Shown here: piece by piece, positions 6,699-15,193 of the stretch
How positions within the stretch are numbered: position 1 is the stretch's first letter
How the letters are laid out: every line of letters starts with the position of its first letter
DNA from: Oligoflexia bacterium
GTDB lineage: Bacteria > Bdellovibrionota > UBA1018
Reading direction: 5' to 3'
Assembly (NCBI GenBank): GCA_903928955.1
Contig: CAIYTD010000093.1
Location: 1 to 25,055, forward strand
Length of the DNA stretch: 25,055 bases
Notes under the pieces: model-generated
Seen by the model: only the letters and a program-made list of their open reading frames with translations
What the model was told of the DNA's origin: nothing
The model's database searches: none
Translations under genes and position numbers: made by a program

Positions 6699-8594
6699 AT
6701 GCAAATCCGATCGTGGGCAGATTATGAGTATTTTTATAAAAATTCTTTAGAGCACTCAGATGAGTTTTGGAGTGCTGTTGCTGAATATAAAATCAAGTGG
6801 CGCAAGCAGTGGTCTCAAGTTTCAGAAATCGATTTTAATTTAGGAAAAATAAATTGGTTTTTAGGCGCAGAGCTCAATGTATCAGAAAATTGTCTCGATC
6901 GACATTTAGAGTCGGGGAAAGGCGATCAAATTGCCTTAATTTGGGTCGGTAATCATCCTAATGAGGAGAAAATTTTTACCTTTCGAGAACTTTATAGAGA
7001 GGTTTGTCGAGCTTCAAATGCTTTAGAAGCTCTGGGCGTGGAAAAGGGCGATCGAGTTGTGCTCTATCTTCCTAATATTCCTGAAGTTGTAATTTCTATT
7101 TTAGCATGTGCAAGAATCGGTGCAATTCATAGTGTAATTTTTGGTGGATTTTCTGCCCATTCTATTCAAAGCCGTGTAAATGATTGTGGTGCAAAATTAA
7201 TTCTCACTGCAACTGGGACTTATCGTGGGAACAAATGGATCGATTTGAAGGCTAATATTGATGAAGCGATGGCGCTAGGATGTCCTAGTGTCACAAAAGT
7301 CATTGTTTGTGAGAGAGATTCTGCACATGGGTTTTTTTCTCAGTCATATGATTTAAAATGGGCTGAGTGGTTGGATCGTTTTGGGTCGGAGAACCATCTT
7401 GGTGCTTCTCATTCAGCAGGCGATCCTTTATTTATTCTTTATACGTCAGGTAGCACAGGGAAACCTAAAGGTGTATTGCATCGTATGGGCGGGTATCTTA
7501 CTTATGCTGCCTATACTTATGATATAGTTTTTCAGCCGAAAGAGAATGATATTTATTGGTGTACTGCAGATGTAGGTTGGATTACTGGTCATTCCTATTC
7601 AATTTATGGTCCCCTTGCAAATGGAGTAGCTACATTGATCTATGAAGGGGTTCCAAATTATCCCGATCCAGGTCGTTTTTGGCGCATTATTGATCAATAC
7701 CAAGTAGCTATTTTTTATACTGCTCCTACAGCACTTCGAATTTTAGCAAGTGCTGGAGATGATTTTGTTAAAAAGTATTCTAGGCATTCACTTCGCGTTT
7801 TAGGGACTGTAGGCGAGCCTATTAGTCCAGAGACCTGGCAGTGGTATGATGAAGTGGTGGGAGAGAAACGTGCTCCTATTGTTGATACTTGGTGGCAAAC
7901 AGAAACAGGAGGAATTTTGATTTCTCCATTGGCGGGCATTTCCCCGACTAAGCCCGGTAGTGCAAGTTTTCCACTTCCCGGAATTGAGCCTAAAATCTTA
8001 GATGATGCTGGAAAAGAAAAATTGGGATCAGGGCCTGGTACTTTAGTCCTAGCCCGGTCTTGGCCAGGTCAAATGGCTGGGATTTACGGGGATCCAGAGC
8101 GCTTTTATAAAACTTATTTTGCTCCCTATCCAGGTTATTATTGGACAGGCGATGGCGCTCAGCGCGATGACGAGGGGTTTTATTGGATTACTGGCCGAAC
8201 CGACGATGTGATTAAGATTTCAGGTCATCGTCTCGGAACTGCCGAAGTAGAGTCAGCTTGCCTCGTGCATCCTTTTGTCAGTGAGTCAGCAGCAGTGGGA
8301 GTTCCAGATCCGATTACAGGTGAATCACTTCAAATTTTTGTTTTATTAAAAGAGGGTCTGAAGGGATCAGAGCAGTTAGCTCAGGAACTGATGGATTTAG
8401 TTCGAAAAGAAGTAGGAAGCATCGTTTCTCTGAAGAAAGTTTACTGGGTTCCAGGATTGCCTAAAACACGCAGTGGTAAAATCATGCGCCGAATTTTGAG
8501 AAAAATGGCTCAAGGCGAAAAAACGCACTTTGGGGACCTTTCAAGTCTTGCTGATCCAGCTATTATTGAGATGATTTTGGCTATATTAGAGTGA
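6699..8594 (+). CDS. acs: Acetyl-CoA synthetase
   Basis: This 631-residue AMP-forming acetate-CoA ligase activates acetate to acetyl-CoA through acetyl-AMP in the cytoplasm. The motifs seen are TSGSTGKPKG at 249-258 (phosphate binding), WWQTETGG at 398-405 (acetate-binding tryptophan region), the YWTGDGAQ hinge, and RSGKIMRR with K594. K594 corresponds to the catalytic lysine that is acetylated in Acs of other bacteria. Length and motif order fit the family throughout. GGAG lies 9 nt before the ATG. The gene follows the atypical response regulator by 50 nt, which raises the chance that the regulator controls acetate use; this is not shown by the sequence. Confidence 0.95.
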   Translation: MQIRSWADYEYFYKNSLEHSDEFWSAVAEYKIKWRKQWSQVSEIDFNLGKINWFLGAELNVSENCLDRHLESGKGDQIALIWVGNHPNEEKIFTFRELYREVCRASNALEALGVEKGDRVVLYLPNIPEVVISILACARIGAIHSVIFGGFSAHSIQSRVNDCGAKLILTATGTYRGNKWIDLKANIDEAMALGCPSVTKVIVCERDSAHGFFSQSYDLKWAEWLDRFGSENHLGASHSAGDPLFILYTSGSTGKPKGVLHRMGGYLTYAAYTYDIVFQPKENDIYWCTADVGWITGHSYSIYGPLANGVATLIYEGVPNYPDPGRFWRIIDQYQVAIFYTAPTALRILASAGDDFVKKYSRHSLRVLGTVGEPISPETWQWYDEVVGEKRAPIVDTWWQTETGGILISPLAGISPTKPGSASFPLPGIEPKILDDAGKEKLGSGPGTLVLARSWPGQMAGIYGDPERFYKTYFAPYPGYYWTGDGAQRDDEGFYWITGRTDDVIKISGHRLGTAEVESACLVHPFVSESAAVGVPDPITGESLQIFVLLKEGLKGSEQLAQELMDLVRKEVGSIVSLKKVYWVPGLPKTRSGKIMRRILRKMAQGEKTHFGDLSSLADPAIIEMILAILE

Positions 8595-8667
8595 TGTCTC
8601 ATGGAGTTTCATTCAGGCTCTCTTTCTGATAAAGATGGTTCTCAATAGATTGGAGCTGGAACTTTTG

Positions 8668-9396
8668 ATGATTTTGCGAATATTCCCAATATTAGTATTT
8701 TTAGTATCATGTAGTCCTTTAGGTAATAGTGCATCAGAAGCCCAGAGTGAAGCTCCATTATCTCTTCCGCTTATAGGTCAGCCGTCAGACGATTATTTTT
8801 CAGGAGAGCAGGGCGACGTTGGATTGTCTTCTCCGTCGAGTACTTCAGAGGGTCAGGTCTCAGATCGTTCGTTACACCCGAGATTATCTTATGTTCAGAT
8901 TCAAGCAGATCAAAATTTTTTAACAATGACTAGCAGAGATTTTTCTATATGTCGTATCAGCGCTTATCGGAGGCCATCCCGTATAACAGATCTCCATGTT
9001 CAGTTATATAATGAGGATCTCAGAAAGGGTTTTGAGCTGACTCTTTATGGTTTTGATCCCAGTAAGCGAGGAATGAAATTTATTAATGATTTTCAGTCTC
9101 GAGCAGGTGGACTTGTTTCTATTTCTCTAGGAAGAGATATTCAATATATCAGTCGCAATGCTATAGAGTCCGATCGCTCTGAAACAAGTTGTGAAATGAA
9201 CTATCGGGTTAATCAACAGAACTTTCTAATAGCATCACTTCTTTGTTATAAACTTTATAAAAAAAGAATCTTTGATGGGCCATATAGCCCTGAAGGCTTT
9301 GCTCTAAATTCGGCAAAGATCAGTTTTGGAGGTCAAATGCAAATTCAAGCATACTTTCAAAGACCTCTCAGAACTTTCAGTAAATCGTTGCCATAG
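8668..9396 (+). CDS. Orphan lipoprotein, function unknown
   Basis: I start at the ATG at 8668, with TGGAGCTGGA at 8651-8660 as ribosome site. This gives a compact lipoprotein signal peptide ending in the lipobox LVSC, so the mature protein would be lipid-anchored at C15. An in-frame ATG at 8635 would add 11 residues and fits less well. The 242-residue product has a Ser/Gly/Pro-rich linker at about 20-70 and then a mixed domain that I do not recognise. The 3' end overlaps the 3' end of the convergent recQ by 40 nt. The gene begins 73 nt after acs and may belong to the same transcript. Confidence 0.75.
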   Translation: MILRIFPILVFLVSCSPLGNSASEAQSEAPLSLPLIGQPSDDYFSGEQGDVGLSSPSSTSEGQVSDRSLHPRLSYVQIQADQNFLTMTSRDFSICRISAYRRPSRITDLHVQLYNEDLRKGFELTLYGFDPSKRGMKFINDFQSRAGGLVSISLGRDIQYISRNAIESDRSETSCEMNYRVNQQNFLIASLLCYKLYKKRIFDGPYSPEGFALNSAKISFGGQMQIQAYFQRPLRTFSKSLP

Positions 9397-11393
9397 AGTT
9401 TGCTGAGTTTAGGTCCCATTCCTTTTACTTTTAGAAGTGAGGATTCGTTTGTAGGAAGTTCAGCGCAGAGGGTAATTAAAACTTTATCTGTTAAAATTCG
9501 AAATGCAGGGACTCCTCGTTTTTTAGCTTCACTTAAGCGCCATAACTTTAATGCGTTTATGCGTTCAGAAGAAGGAGGGGGTCGCCGAGGTGGTGAGGTT
9601 GATTTTTTAGTATTCTTGGCTCCGGAGCTCATCCCTACTAGGTCAATCAGCTGGAGCTTTGCAAGTTCAGTAGCATTGGCGTTTCTGCCTAAAGGTGCAA
9701 GAGTGATCTTTCTGTAGTTAATCGTCTTTCCCTCTTTTTGGAAAGTCTCATCTAAAATATGAATCCATTTGAATTGAAATAAGCTTTTTAAGAGGGCTTC
9801 AAAATTTTTTCGCGGCAAATCATTTCCTCCAGCAATCTCTTCATAGAGGCGACCTGCTGCTCGGTAATGGCAGGAAGCGAGAATAGCCATTATTTGGGCT
9901 ACCCATTTTTGTTCTTTTTGTGTGAGGGATCTCATCTTGTGGAAGGATTGGGTTCCTTCAGGTAGGCAAAGATCACAGGTTCCGCAGGCAACACCTGAAT
10001 CATTTTGATCTCCAAAGTGTTTCACTAGAGAAAGCATCCGGCATCTGGAAGATTGGGTGAAATCAATCATTTGTTGGAGCTGGTGTTCTCGATGTTTTCG
10101 CTGGTTTGTATAGGTTTTTTCCCAGTTTGTGTTGCTCTCAGCTGGCCCTCGACTAACATTTTCTTCTGGATCGATCGTGGCTCCGCGATGGATCCAAAGT
10201 TTTTCTAAAGCTTTTTCAAAAATTTCATTTTCTTCAGGCAAGCAGGTGGGATTTGACCATTCTTTGAGGAGTTCTTTTGGTTTTTTTTCTTCGCTGAGGT
10301 TTAAAAAAATTTTCTTTAAAATGGGGAGAGCTGGGTAATCTTTTTCAAAGAAAAATTGATGGGTTCTATGATCTGCGAAAGATTGAAGGAGGATCGCTTG
10401 GGAGGCTTTTCCATCTCTCCCTGCACGGCCAATTTCTTGATAATAACCTTCTATGCTACCTGGCAGCGCTGCATGAAGAACTGTTCGAATGTCGGGTTTA
10501 TCAATTCCCATCCCAAAGGCTACCGTAGCGACGATGAGATCTAGTTTTCCCGATAAGAATTGTTGCTGGTTCTCTTCGCGCTCTAGAGGGTTCATTCCTG
10601 CATGGTAGATCCCTGTTTTAAAATAACTTTTTAGTTCATTGAAAAAGGTTTCTGCCATTTTTCTCGTAGAAGTATAAATAATTGCGGGGAGATTGCCTAT
10701 TTGCTTGAGGATTTTGAGCGCAAGCAGAGGCCGATCAGCTAGCGAGAGCTCTATGACGTGAATCGCAATATTTTCTCTTCTAAAACCATGAATAGATCTC
10801 ATCTCTTCTTTTAGTCCGAGTTGCTGAACGATGTCGTTTTGAACAAGAGGGGTAGCGGTGGCAGTGAGAGCGATCATGGGACAAGGCCGCAGCTCAATGA
10901 GTCGTTCTCCTAGAAGGCGGTAATCGGGGCGGAAATCATGTCCCCATTGGGAAATACAGTGGGCCTCATCAATGGCGATGAGCGTTGGGAGTTTTTTCTT
11001 GAGCATTTCCATAAAACTAGGAACAGAAAGTCGTTCGGGTGCAATAAAGAGAAAATCGAGGCCGCCACTCATGTATTGCTGAGAAGCATGGTAGGATTCT
11101 TCTCTTTTTCTTCCTGAGTGAATGCGTTCAGTGGCAAGACCAATGCGTTTAAGTTTTTCAACTTGATCCTCTATCAGCGCTAGGAGAGGGCTGATGACCA
11201 GTGTTGTTCTCCCTCGTGCAAGTCCAGGAAGTTGATAACAAAGAGATTTGCCTGCTCCCGTAGGCATGACGAGCAGTACGTCTTTTCCTTCGATCAAAGT
11301 AGCACATACCTTTTCTTGATGAGGTCGAAATGAATTAAATCCAAATTTAGTTTGGAGCAAGCAGAGAAGGTTTGTTTGTTTTTGAAAAGACAT
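9357..11393 (-). CDS. recQ: ATP-dependent DNA helicase RecQ
   Basis: This 678-residue superfamily 2 helicase unwinds DNA 3' to 5' in recombination and replication-fork repair. It has the RecQ motif 0 region (FRPHQ at 22-26), Walker A PTGAGKS at 44-50, DEAH at 142-145, TATATP at 177-182, and the motif VI run EIGRAGRDG at 320-328. Four cysteines (C451, C470, C473, C476) fit the RecQ zinc site. The C-terminal 70 residues resemble an HRDC domain (LLKVKGMGPKLSKLYG) that binds DNA. The length is typical of bacterial RecQ with HRDC. The ATG at 11393 has only a weak ribosome site. The last 13 codons overlap the lipoprotein gene on the other strand. Confidence 0.95.
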   Translation of the reverse strand: MSFQKQTNLLCLLQTKFGFNSFRPHQEKVCATLIEGKDVLLVMPTGAGKSLCYQLPGLARGRTTLVISPLLALIEDQVEKLKRIGLATERIHSGRKREESYHASQQYMSGGLDFLFIAPERLSVPSFMEMLKKKLPTLIAIDEAHCISQWGHDFRPDYRLLGERLIELRPCPMIALTATATPLVQNDIVQQLGLKEEMRSIHGFRRENIAIHVIELSLADRPLLALKILKQIGNLPAIIYTSTRKMAETFFNELKSYFKTGIYHAGMNPLEREENQQQFLSGKLDLIVATVAFGMGIDKPDIRTVLHAALPGSIEGYYQEIGRAGRDGKASQAILLQSFADHRTHQFFFEKDYPALPILKKIFLNLSEEKKPKELLKEWSNPTCLPEENEIFEKALEKLWIHRGATIDPEENVSRGPAESNTNWEKTYTNQRKHREHQLQQMIDFTQSSRCRMLSLVKHFGDQNDSGVACGTCDLCLPEGTQSFHKMRSLTQKEQKWVAQIMAILASCHYRAAGRLYEEIAGGNDLPRKNFEALLKSLFQFKWIHILDETFQKEGKTINYRKITLAPLGRNANATELAKLQLIDLVGMSSGAKNTKKSTSPPRRPPPSSERINALKLWRLSEAKKRGVPAFRILTDKVLITLCAELPTNESSLLKVKGMGPKLSKLYGNDLLKVLRGL

Positions 11394-11426
11394 GAGGATC
11401 TCATCCTGCCAAGGAGTCTAGTCGGG

Positions 11427-11451
11427 GTCAAGTTCTTGTCTGAAACTTGAC
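11427..11451. promoter_or_regulatory. Perfect dyad in the recQ/serpin divergent gap
   Basis: GTCAAGTT (11427-11434) and AACTTGAC (11444-11451) form a perfect 8-bp inverted repeat with a 9-nt spacer. The gap between recQ and the serpin gene is only 131 bp, so the site could act as an operator for either or both. As RNA it could also form a hairpin. No clear promoter boxes fit around it. Confidence 0.45.
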
Positions 11452-11524
11452 GAAATAAATTGTATATCTGCAATGGAAAATGTTGCCGAGTTACTCATAA
11501 AAAAAAATAAGTTAAACTAAAAGC

Positions 11525-12676
11525 ATGAATCCATTTTTTTCTTTGGGGTGGTTTGTGTTGTCTATTTTAGTCACACCTGCTTCTTTGTGGGCCAGTCAAA
11601 ATGCTTTCGGAGAATTTTCTTATCATCTTTTTAAAGATTTTTCACAAAACCACTCTTCAAAGAATTTTGTATTCTCCCCTTATTCACTTCGTTCTGCCCT
11701 GGGCATGGCCGCATTAGGGGCGAGAGGGCGAACACAGAGACAATTAGGAAAACTTCCTGATTCTTTAGGCTCCAAAAAAGAACCGTCCTATAAATTTTTA
11801 TTAGCCAACCGTCTTTGGGTGGATATGGAGTTTCCATTATTAGGCAGTTTTTTAGACACGAATGAAAAAGTTTTTGGAGTGCGCCCTTGGATGGTTGATT
11901 TTTCTAAAGCTCCAGACTTTTTAAGGGATCGTGTCAATGGATGGGTTTCAGAGAGAACAATGGGTAAGCTAAAGTCGATCTTGCCTGAGAATTTCATCTC
12001 CGCTGGAATTCGAATGCTATTGACGAGTGCTGCTTATTTTAAAGGAGTTTGGGCATATCCATTTTCTCAAGCTGATACAGAGAAAAATCAGTTTTCCACT
12101 CCAGATGGAAAAATAATAATTCCCTATTTACATAAGAGAGGTGCATTCAATTATTTACAAACTCAAGAAGCCCAAATCTTAGAGTTGCCTTATTTAGAAG
12201 GTGAAATTTCTTTGGTTATGATTTTGCCAGATTCTAGTAGAGATTTTTCTTACTTCGAGGAGTCGCTTCACAGCGATCGGGTGGAGCAATGGTTATCAGA
12301 AGTTTCTGTAAAGGCACTTAATATTTATATTCCCTCGTTTGAAATCGATTCTGACTTTGAACTCAAGAATGCATTGGAAGGGGTCGGTGTGACGAATCCT
12401 TTTAGTTTGGAAACTGCAGATTTTTCAGGCATGACAGGTAAAAAAGATCTTTATTTAAGTTCTTTGATTCATAAAGCTTTTATTGGAGTAAATGATGCTG
12501 GCACCGAAGCCTCTTCTGTTGGAGCTGCCGCTTCTTCTCGTAATTTGGCATCGACTTTACCTAGTTTGGATCTTTCTCATGAAACTCTTTTTAGGGCGGA
12601 TCATCCCTTTGTTTTTATGATTCGCCATAGGAGCTCGAATTCTATTTTGTTCTTTGGACACGTAGTCCATCCTTAA
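11525..12676 (+). CDS. Secreted serpin (serine protease inhibitor)
   Basis: This 383-residue protein has a signal peptide (about residues 1-23, ending SLWA) and a complete serpin fold by motif: NFVFSPYSL at 47-55, LTSAAYFKGVW at 166-176, the hinge with GTEAS at 326-330, and the signature FRADHPFVFMI at 356-366 before FFGHVV. Inhibitory serpins trap target proteases by inserting the cleaved reactive loop. Their hinge needs small residues after GTE, and here ASSVGAAASS satisfies that. Counting 15 residues from G326, P1 would be N340 with R339 beside it. The loop after P1 is about 8 residues longer than in alpha-1-antitrypsin, so P1 is uncertain. It would act in the periplasm or outside the cell. 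The gene is divergent from recQ and convergent with the CheY-like gene. Confidence 0.92.
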   Translation: MNPFFSLGWFVLSILVTPASLWASQNAFGEFSYHLFKDFSQNHSSKNFVFSPYSLRSALGMAALGARGRTQRQLGKLPDSLGSKKEPSYKFLLANRLWVDMEFPLLGSFLDTNEKVFGVRPWMVDFSKAPDFLRDRVNGWVSERTMGKLKSILPENFISAGIRMLLTSAAYFKGVWAYPFSQADTEKNQFSTPDGKIIIPYLHKRGAFNYLQTQEAQILELPYLEGEISLVMILPDSSRDFSYFEESLHSDRVEQWLSEVSVKALNIYIPSFEIDSDFELKNALEGVGVTNPFSLETADFSGMTGKKDLYLSSLIHKAFIGVNDAGTEASSVGAAASSRNLASTLPSLDLSHETLFRADHPFVFMIRHRSSNSILFFGHVVHP

Positions 12677-12720
12677 AAAAATTGCTATTCAATAGAAAGA
12701 TTTTGCTGGAAAGAGGTATT

Positions 12721-13140
12721 CTATTTTTTTGGAAACCGTTTATTGTAAACAGCAGTTAATTTTTCAGCAAAAGAATTTGGTGCAAAGGGCTTAACAACAT
12801 AGTTGTCTACTCCTGCTGCAATGGCTTCAGAAACCTGAGTCATTTCAGCTTCTGCTGTTACAAGAAGAAATGGGATTGCTTTATAAAATGCATGTTTACG
12901 ACAGTAAATGAGAAGGTCTAATCCGCTTACTGTAGGCATATTCCAATCGCTTACAATAAATTGAATAGGCTGTTTTGTAGCAAGTGTTTTTTCAAGAATT
13001 TCAATGGCGATATTACCATCACTGGCTTCAGTAATCTGGTTGCCTCCCATGAGTCGAAGCTGCTGAGCTATTACTTTCCTCATGGTTGCCATATCGTCTA
13101 CAACTAATAATTTTAAATCAGCTAAATTTGGAGTGGCCAT
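12721..13140 (-). CDS. CheY-like single-domain response regulator
   Basis: This 139-residue protein is a receiver domain with no output domain. All canonical residues are present: D15 and D16 (VVDDM), the phospho-acceptor D65 (VSDWNMP), T95 and K117 (VVKPF). DWNMP is the form typical of chemotaxis CheY, which carries signal from CheA to the flagellar switch. No chemotaxis or flagellar genes are adjacent, so another partner is possible. The gene lies alone between the serpin (convergent, 44 nt) and the methyltransferase gene upstream on the same strand (80 nt). It is a useful contrast to the altered receiver at 5896-6648. Confidence 0.9.
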   Translation of the reverse strand: MATPNLADLKLLVVDDMATMRKVIAQQLRLMGGNQITEASDGNIAIEILEKTLATKQPIQFIVSDWNMPTVSGLDLLIYCRKHAFYKAIPFLLVTAEAEMTQVSEAIAAGVDNYVVKPFAPNSFAEKLTAVYNKRFPKK

Positions 13141-13221
13141 ATAGAAAATGGTACCCTCAAGATAAAAAAGATGGAATAAAAATTTTTTAATTTATTTTAG
13201 AGTGAATCGTTACCACTTCTT

Positions 13222-14088
13222 CTAATAAGTAGGAGGCAACCCTATTGAAAGCTTGAGCGCTGCGTATTCAGGATGGGCAGAGCCGGTAGGTGTACGGATG
13301 ATCAAAGGCGGTTCATTCCAAGTTTGGCATCTGAAGTGTTCGGGTAAATCGGTGGATTTCATCATTGCAAATAGCGAGAGTAAAGGAGGTTCGCCCTCTT
13401 TGAAGATAATGGGGCGCCGTCGAATCATGGTGAGTTCTGCTTCTTGTGCAGCTGCTTCGATACGTCTGGTTTGATCTAGGGGCAGAATGGGGAAGATGCA
13501 GGCGAAAAGACCACCCCTTTCCAAATGTTTTGCTGCTGTTTGGCAATAATCGGCAATGTTTCCACGAACTTCAAATCTGCATGCAATTTTTTGAGGATGG
13601 TTTCCGTGAATGCCTGAGTGTAGGGGGAAATAGGGAGGGCTTCCTAGAATAAGGTCAAATTTTTCTTGTTCTTGCAGAATAGCTGGATCTCTAAAATCAC
13701 CTTGACGAATCCTGTACCGATTTTCGATTCCATTGAGTCGAGCGGATTTGCGTGCCAGAGCAACACTGATTTCTTGAGCCTCTACTGTAACAAATTGAGC
13801 TCCTTGAAGCCTCCAGGCTGCCATCATTCCTACTGATCCAATTCCACTTCCAAGATCGAGAACTTTTCTAGCGCAGGGACACCAAGTGGTACCGTACCAA
13901 GCTGTTAACAGATCATCGGTAGAGTATCGATGTCCTTTTTTGAGTTGATAAATTCTATAGTGTCCGCTCAAGGCGTCGAGACTTTCACTTTCTGGTAAAG
14001 GAGCGAATAAGGACTTTAAGTCTTGGATGTACGGGCCAGGCTTGGCCCAGCCTTTAAAATAAGGATCCCGCCAATCTCGATTCATCAT
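13222..14088 (-). CDS. SAM-dependent methyltransferase, TrmN6-like
   Basis: The 288-residue protein has the Rossmann methyltransferase motif I (VLDLGSGIGSVG, 76-87), an acidic residue after beta-2 (TVEA), and motif IV SPPY at 150-153, the NPPY-type signature of N-methylation of a base. The upstream segment YRIYQLKKGHRYSTDDLL resembles the start of the YfiC/TrmN6 family, which methylates A37 of tRNA(Val) at N6. That exact substrate is inferred. GGAAG lies 7 nt before the ATG-ATG start at 14088. The protein is somewhat longer than E. coli YfiC because of a 40-residue N-terminal extension. Confidence 0.78.
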   Translation of the reverse strand: MMNRDWRDPYFKGWAKPGPYIQDLKSLFAPLPESESLDALSGHYRIYQLKKGHRYSTDDLLTAWYGTTWCPCARKVLDLGSGIGSVGMMAAWRLQGAQFVTVEAQEISVALARKSARLNGIENRYRIRQGDFRDPAILQEQEKFDLILGSPPYFPLHSGIHGNHPQKIACRFEVRGNIADYCQTAAKHLERGGLFACIFPILPLDQTRRIEAAAQEAELTMIRRRPIIFKEGEPPLLSLFAMMKSTDLPEHFRCQTWNEPPLIIRTPTGSAHPEYAALKLSIGLPPTY

Positions 14089-14118
14089 ATAGTTACTTCC
14101 TCAAAATGGACTCAAGGG

Positions 14119-14147
14119 TTGAATTTTAGGGTGATTCAACATACTAT
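14119..14147 (+). promoter_or_regulatory. Promoter with overlapping dyad for the desaturase operon
   Basis: TTGAAT at 14119-14124 and TACTAT at 14142-14147 are 17 nt apart, each matching the sigma70 boxes at four of six bases. A perfect inverted repeat GTTGAAT (14118-14124) / ATTCAAC (14134-14140) with a 9-nt spacer covers the -35 box and spacer. A repressor bound there would block the promoter. The region separates the divergent methyltransferase and desaturase genes. Confidence 0.45.
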
Positions 14148-14185
14148 TCCCTTGGATTAGAAAAAACTGTAAAAGGGGTCTTAAG

Positions 14186-15190
14186 GTGAAAAAATTTGAA
14201 ACGATGCGTGTTACTTATCCTGAGCCTCATATGGCACGTACTCAGGCAATTCTAAAGAAGTATCCCGAGCTTAAAAAGCTTTTTGGAAATACACCTTCAA
14301 CAGCATTTTATATTTTGGGCGTCGTAAGTTTGCAGATTGGGGTAGCATCTCTCTTAGGTCATTCTTCGCCTTGGTTGATTTTATTGATGGCCTATACTTT
14401 AGGTGCAGTTGCTAATCATGCCTGTTTTACGTTGATTCATGATTGCACTCATAACTTAGTTTTTAAGGGTAATGCTGCAAATTGTCTGCTTCAAATTTTT
14501 ACAAATTTGCCTATTATTTTTCCTTCTTCTATTTCCTTTCGAATTTATCATATGAAACATCACCTTTATCAGGGTGAGCTGGATCGGGATGCTGATTTAC
14601 CTCGTCCCTTTGAGGTAAAATGGGTGGGTAATTCGTCGTTTAAAAAAGCTCTTTGGTTTCTTTGTTATTTTTTACCCCAACTTCTCCGCGTGCCCTATTT
14701 AAAAGGAATTGAGCTGGTGAACCGATGGGTAGTACTGAATTGGCTCGTTGAGGTTAGCTTTTTAACTGCAATGGTACATTTTGCTGGTTGGGGTACATTT
14801 GGTTATTTGGCGCTATCGAGTGTTTTTTCTATTGGTCTGCATCCGCTCGGAGCTCGATGGATTCAAGAGCATTACGTGGTTTATCAAAAGCAGGAGACTT
14901 ATTCCTATTATGGTCCCTTGAATCTCATTGCTTTTAACGTAGGCTACCATAATGAGCACCATGACTTAATGAGCGTGCCTTGGTCACGGTTACCCCAAGT
15001 ACGAGCTATTGCACCTGAGTTTTATAATTCTCTTTATTATCATACTTCTTGGACTGCGCTTTTGATTCGATTTATTACGGACCCTCAATTGGGGCTTTTT
15101 AGTCGTGTCACTCGGCCTCCTGGAACAACTTCCAAATCTTCATTCTCTCGATTAGCTTCTGGTGAAATGCAGTCTAGTGTTTCAGTTTAG
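14186..15190 (+). CDS. Sphingolipid delta-4 desaturase-like membrane fatty acid desaturase
   Basis: The GTG start at 14186 has GGGGT 6 nt upstream; the next ATG (codon 7) has no site. The 334-residue protein has hydrophobic segments around residues 40-80, 100-118, 155-170 and 185-220, and three di-iron histidine boxes: HDCTH (85-89), HMKHH (122-126) and HNEHH (255-259). Several stretches closely follow dihydroceramide delta-4 desaturases such as human DEGS1 as I recall it: the early YPEPH and KKYPELK, NLPI, SISFRIYHMKHH, GLHP, EHY, and above all ETYSYYGPLNL with FNVGYHNEHHD. The family inserts a double bond in the long-chain base of ceramide. Bacterial sphingolipid as substrate is inference; a fatty-acyl or other lipid substrate is possible. 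It heads a four-gene run, ending 3 nt before the ABC-F gene. Confidence 0.85.
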   Translation: MKKFETMRVTYPEPHMARTQAILKKYPELKKLFGNTPSTAFYILGVVSLQIGVASLLGHSSPWLILLMAYTLGAVANHACFTLIHDCTHNLVFKGNAANCLLQIFTNLPIIFPSSISFRIYHMKHHLYQGELDRDADLPRPFEVKWVGNSSFKKALWFLCYFLPQLLRVPYLKGIELVNRWVVLNWLVEVSFLTAMVHFAGWGTFGYLALSSVFSIGLHPLGARWIQEHYVVYQKQETYSYYGPLNLIAFNVGYHNEHHDLMSVPWSRLPQVRAIAPEFYNSLYYHTSWTALLIRFITDPQLGLFSRVTRPPGTTSKSSFSRLASGEMQSSVSV

Positions 15191-15193
15191 TGC

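Noticed and set aside
12691..12725. AATAGAA/TTCTATT repeat before a T run as a terminator between serpin and CheY-like genes
   Set aside because: The stem is only seven A/T-rich pairs with a 21-nt loop and overlaps the CheY-like stop codon, so it is too weak to call.
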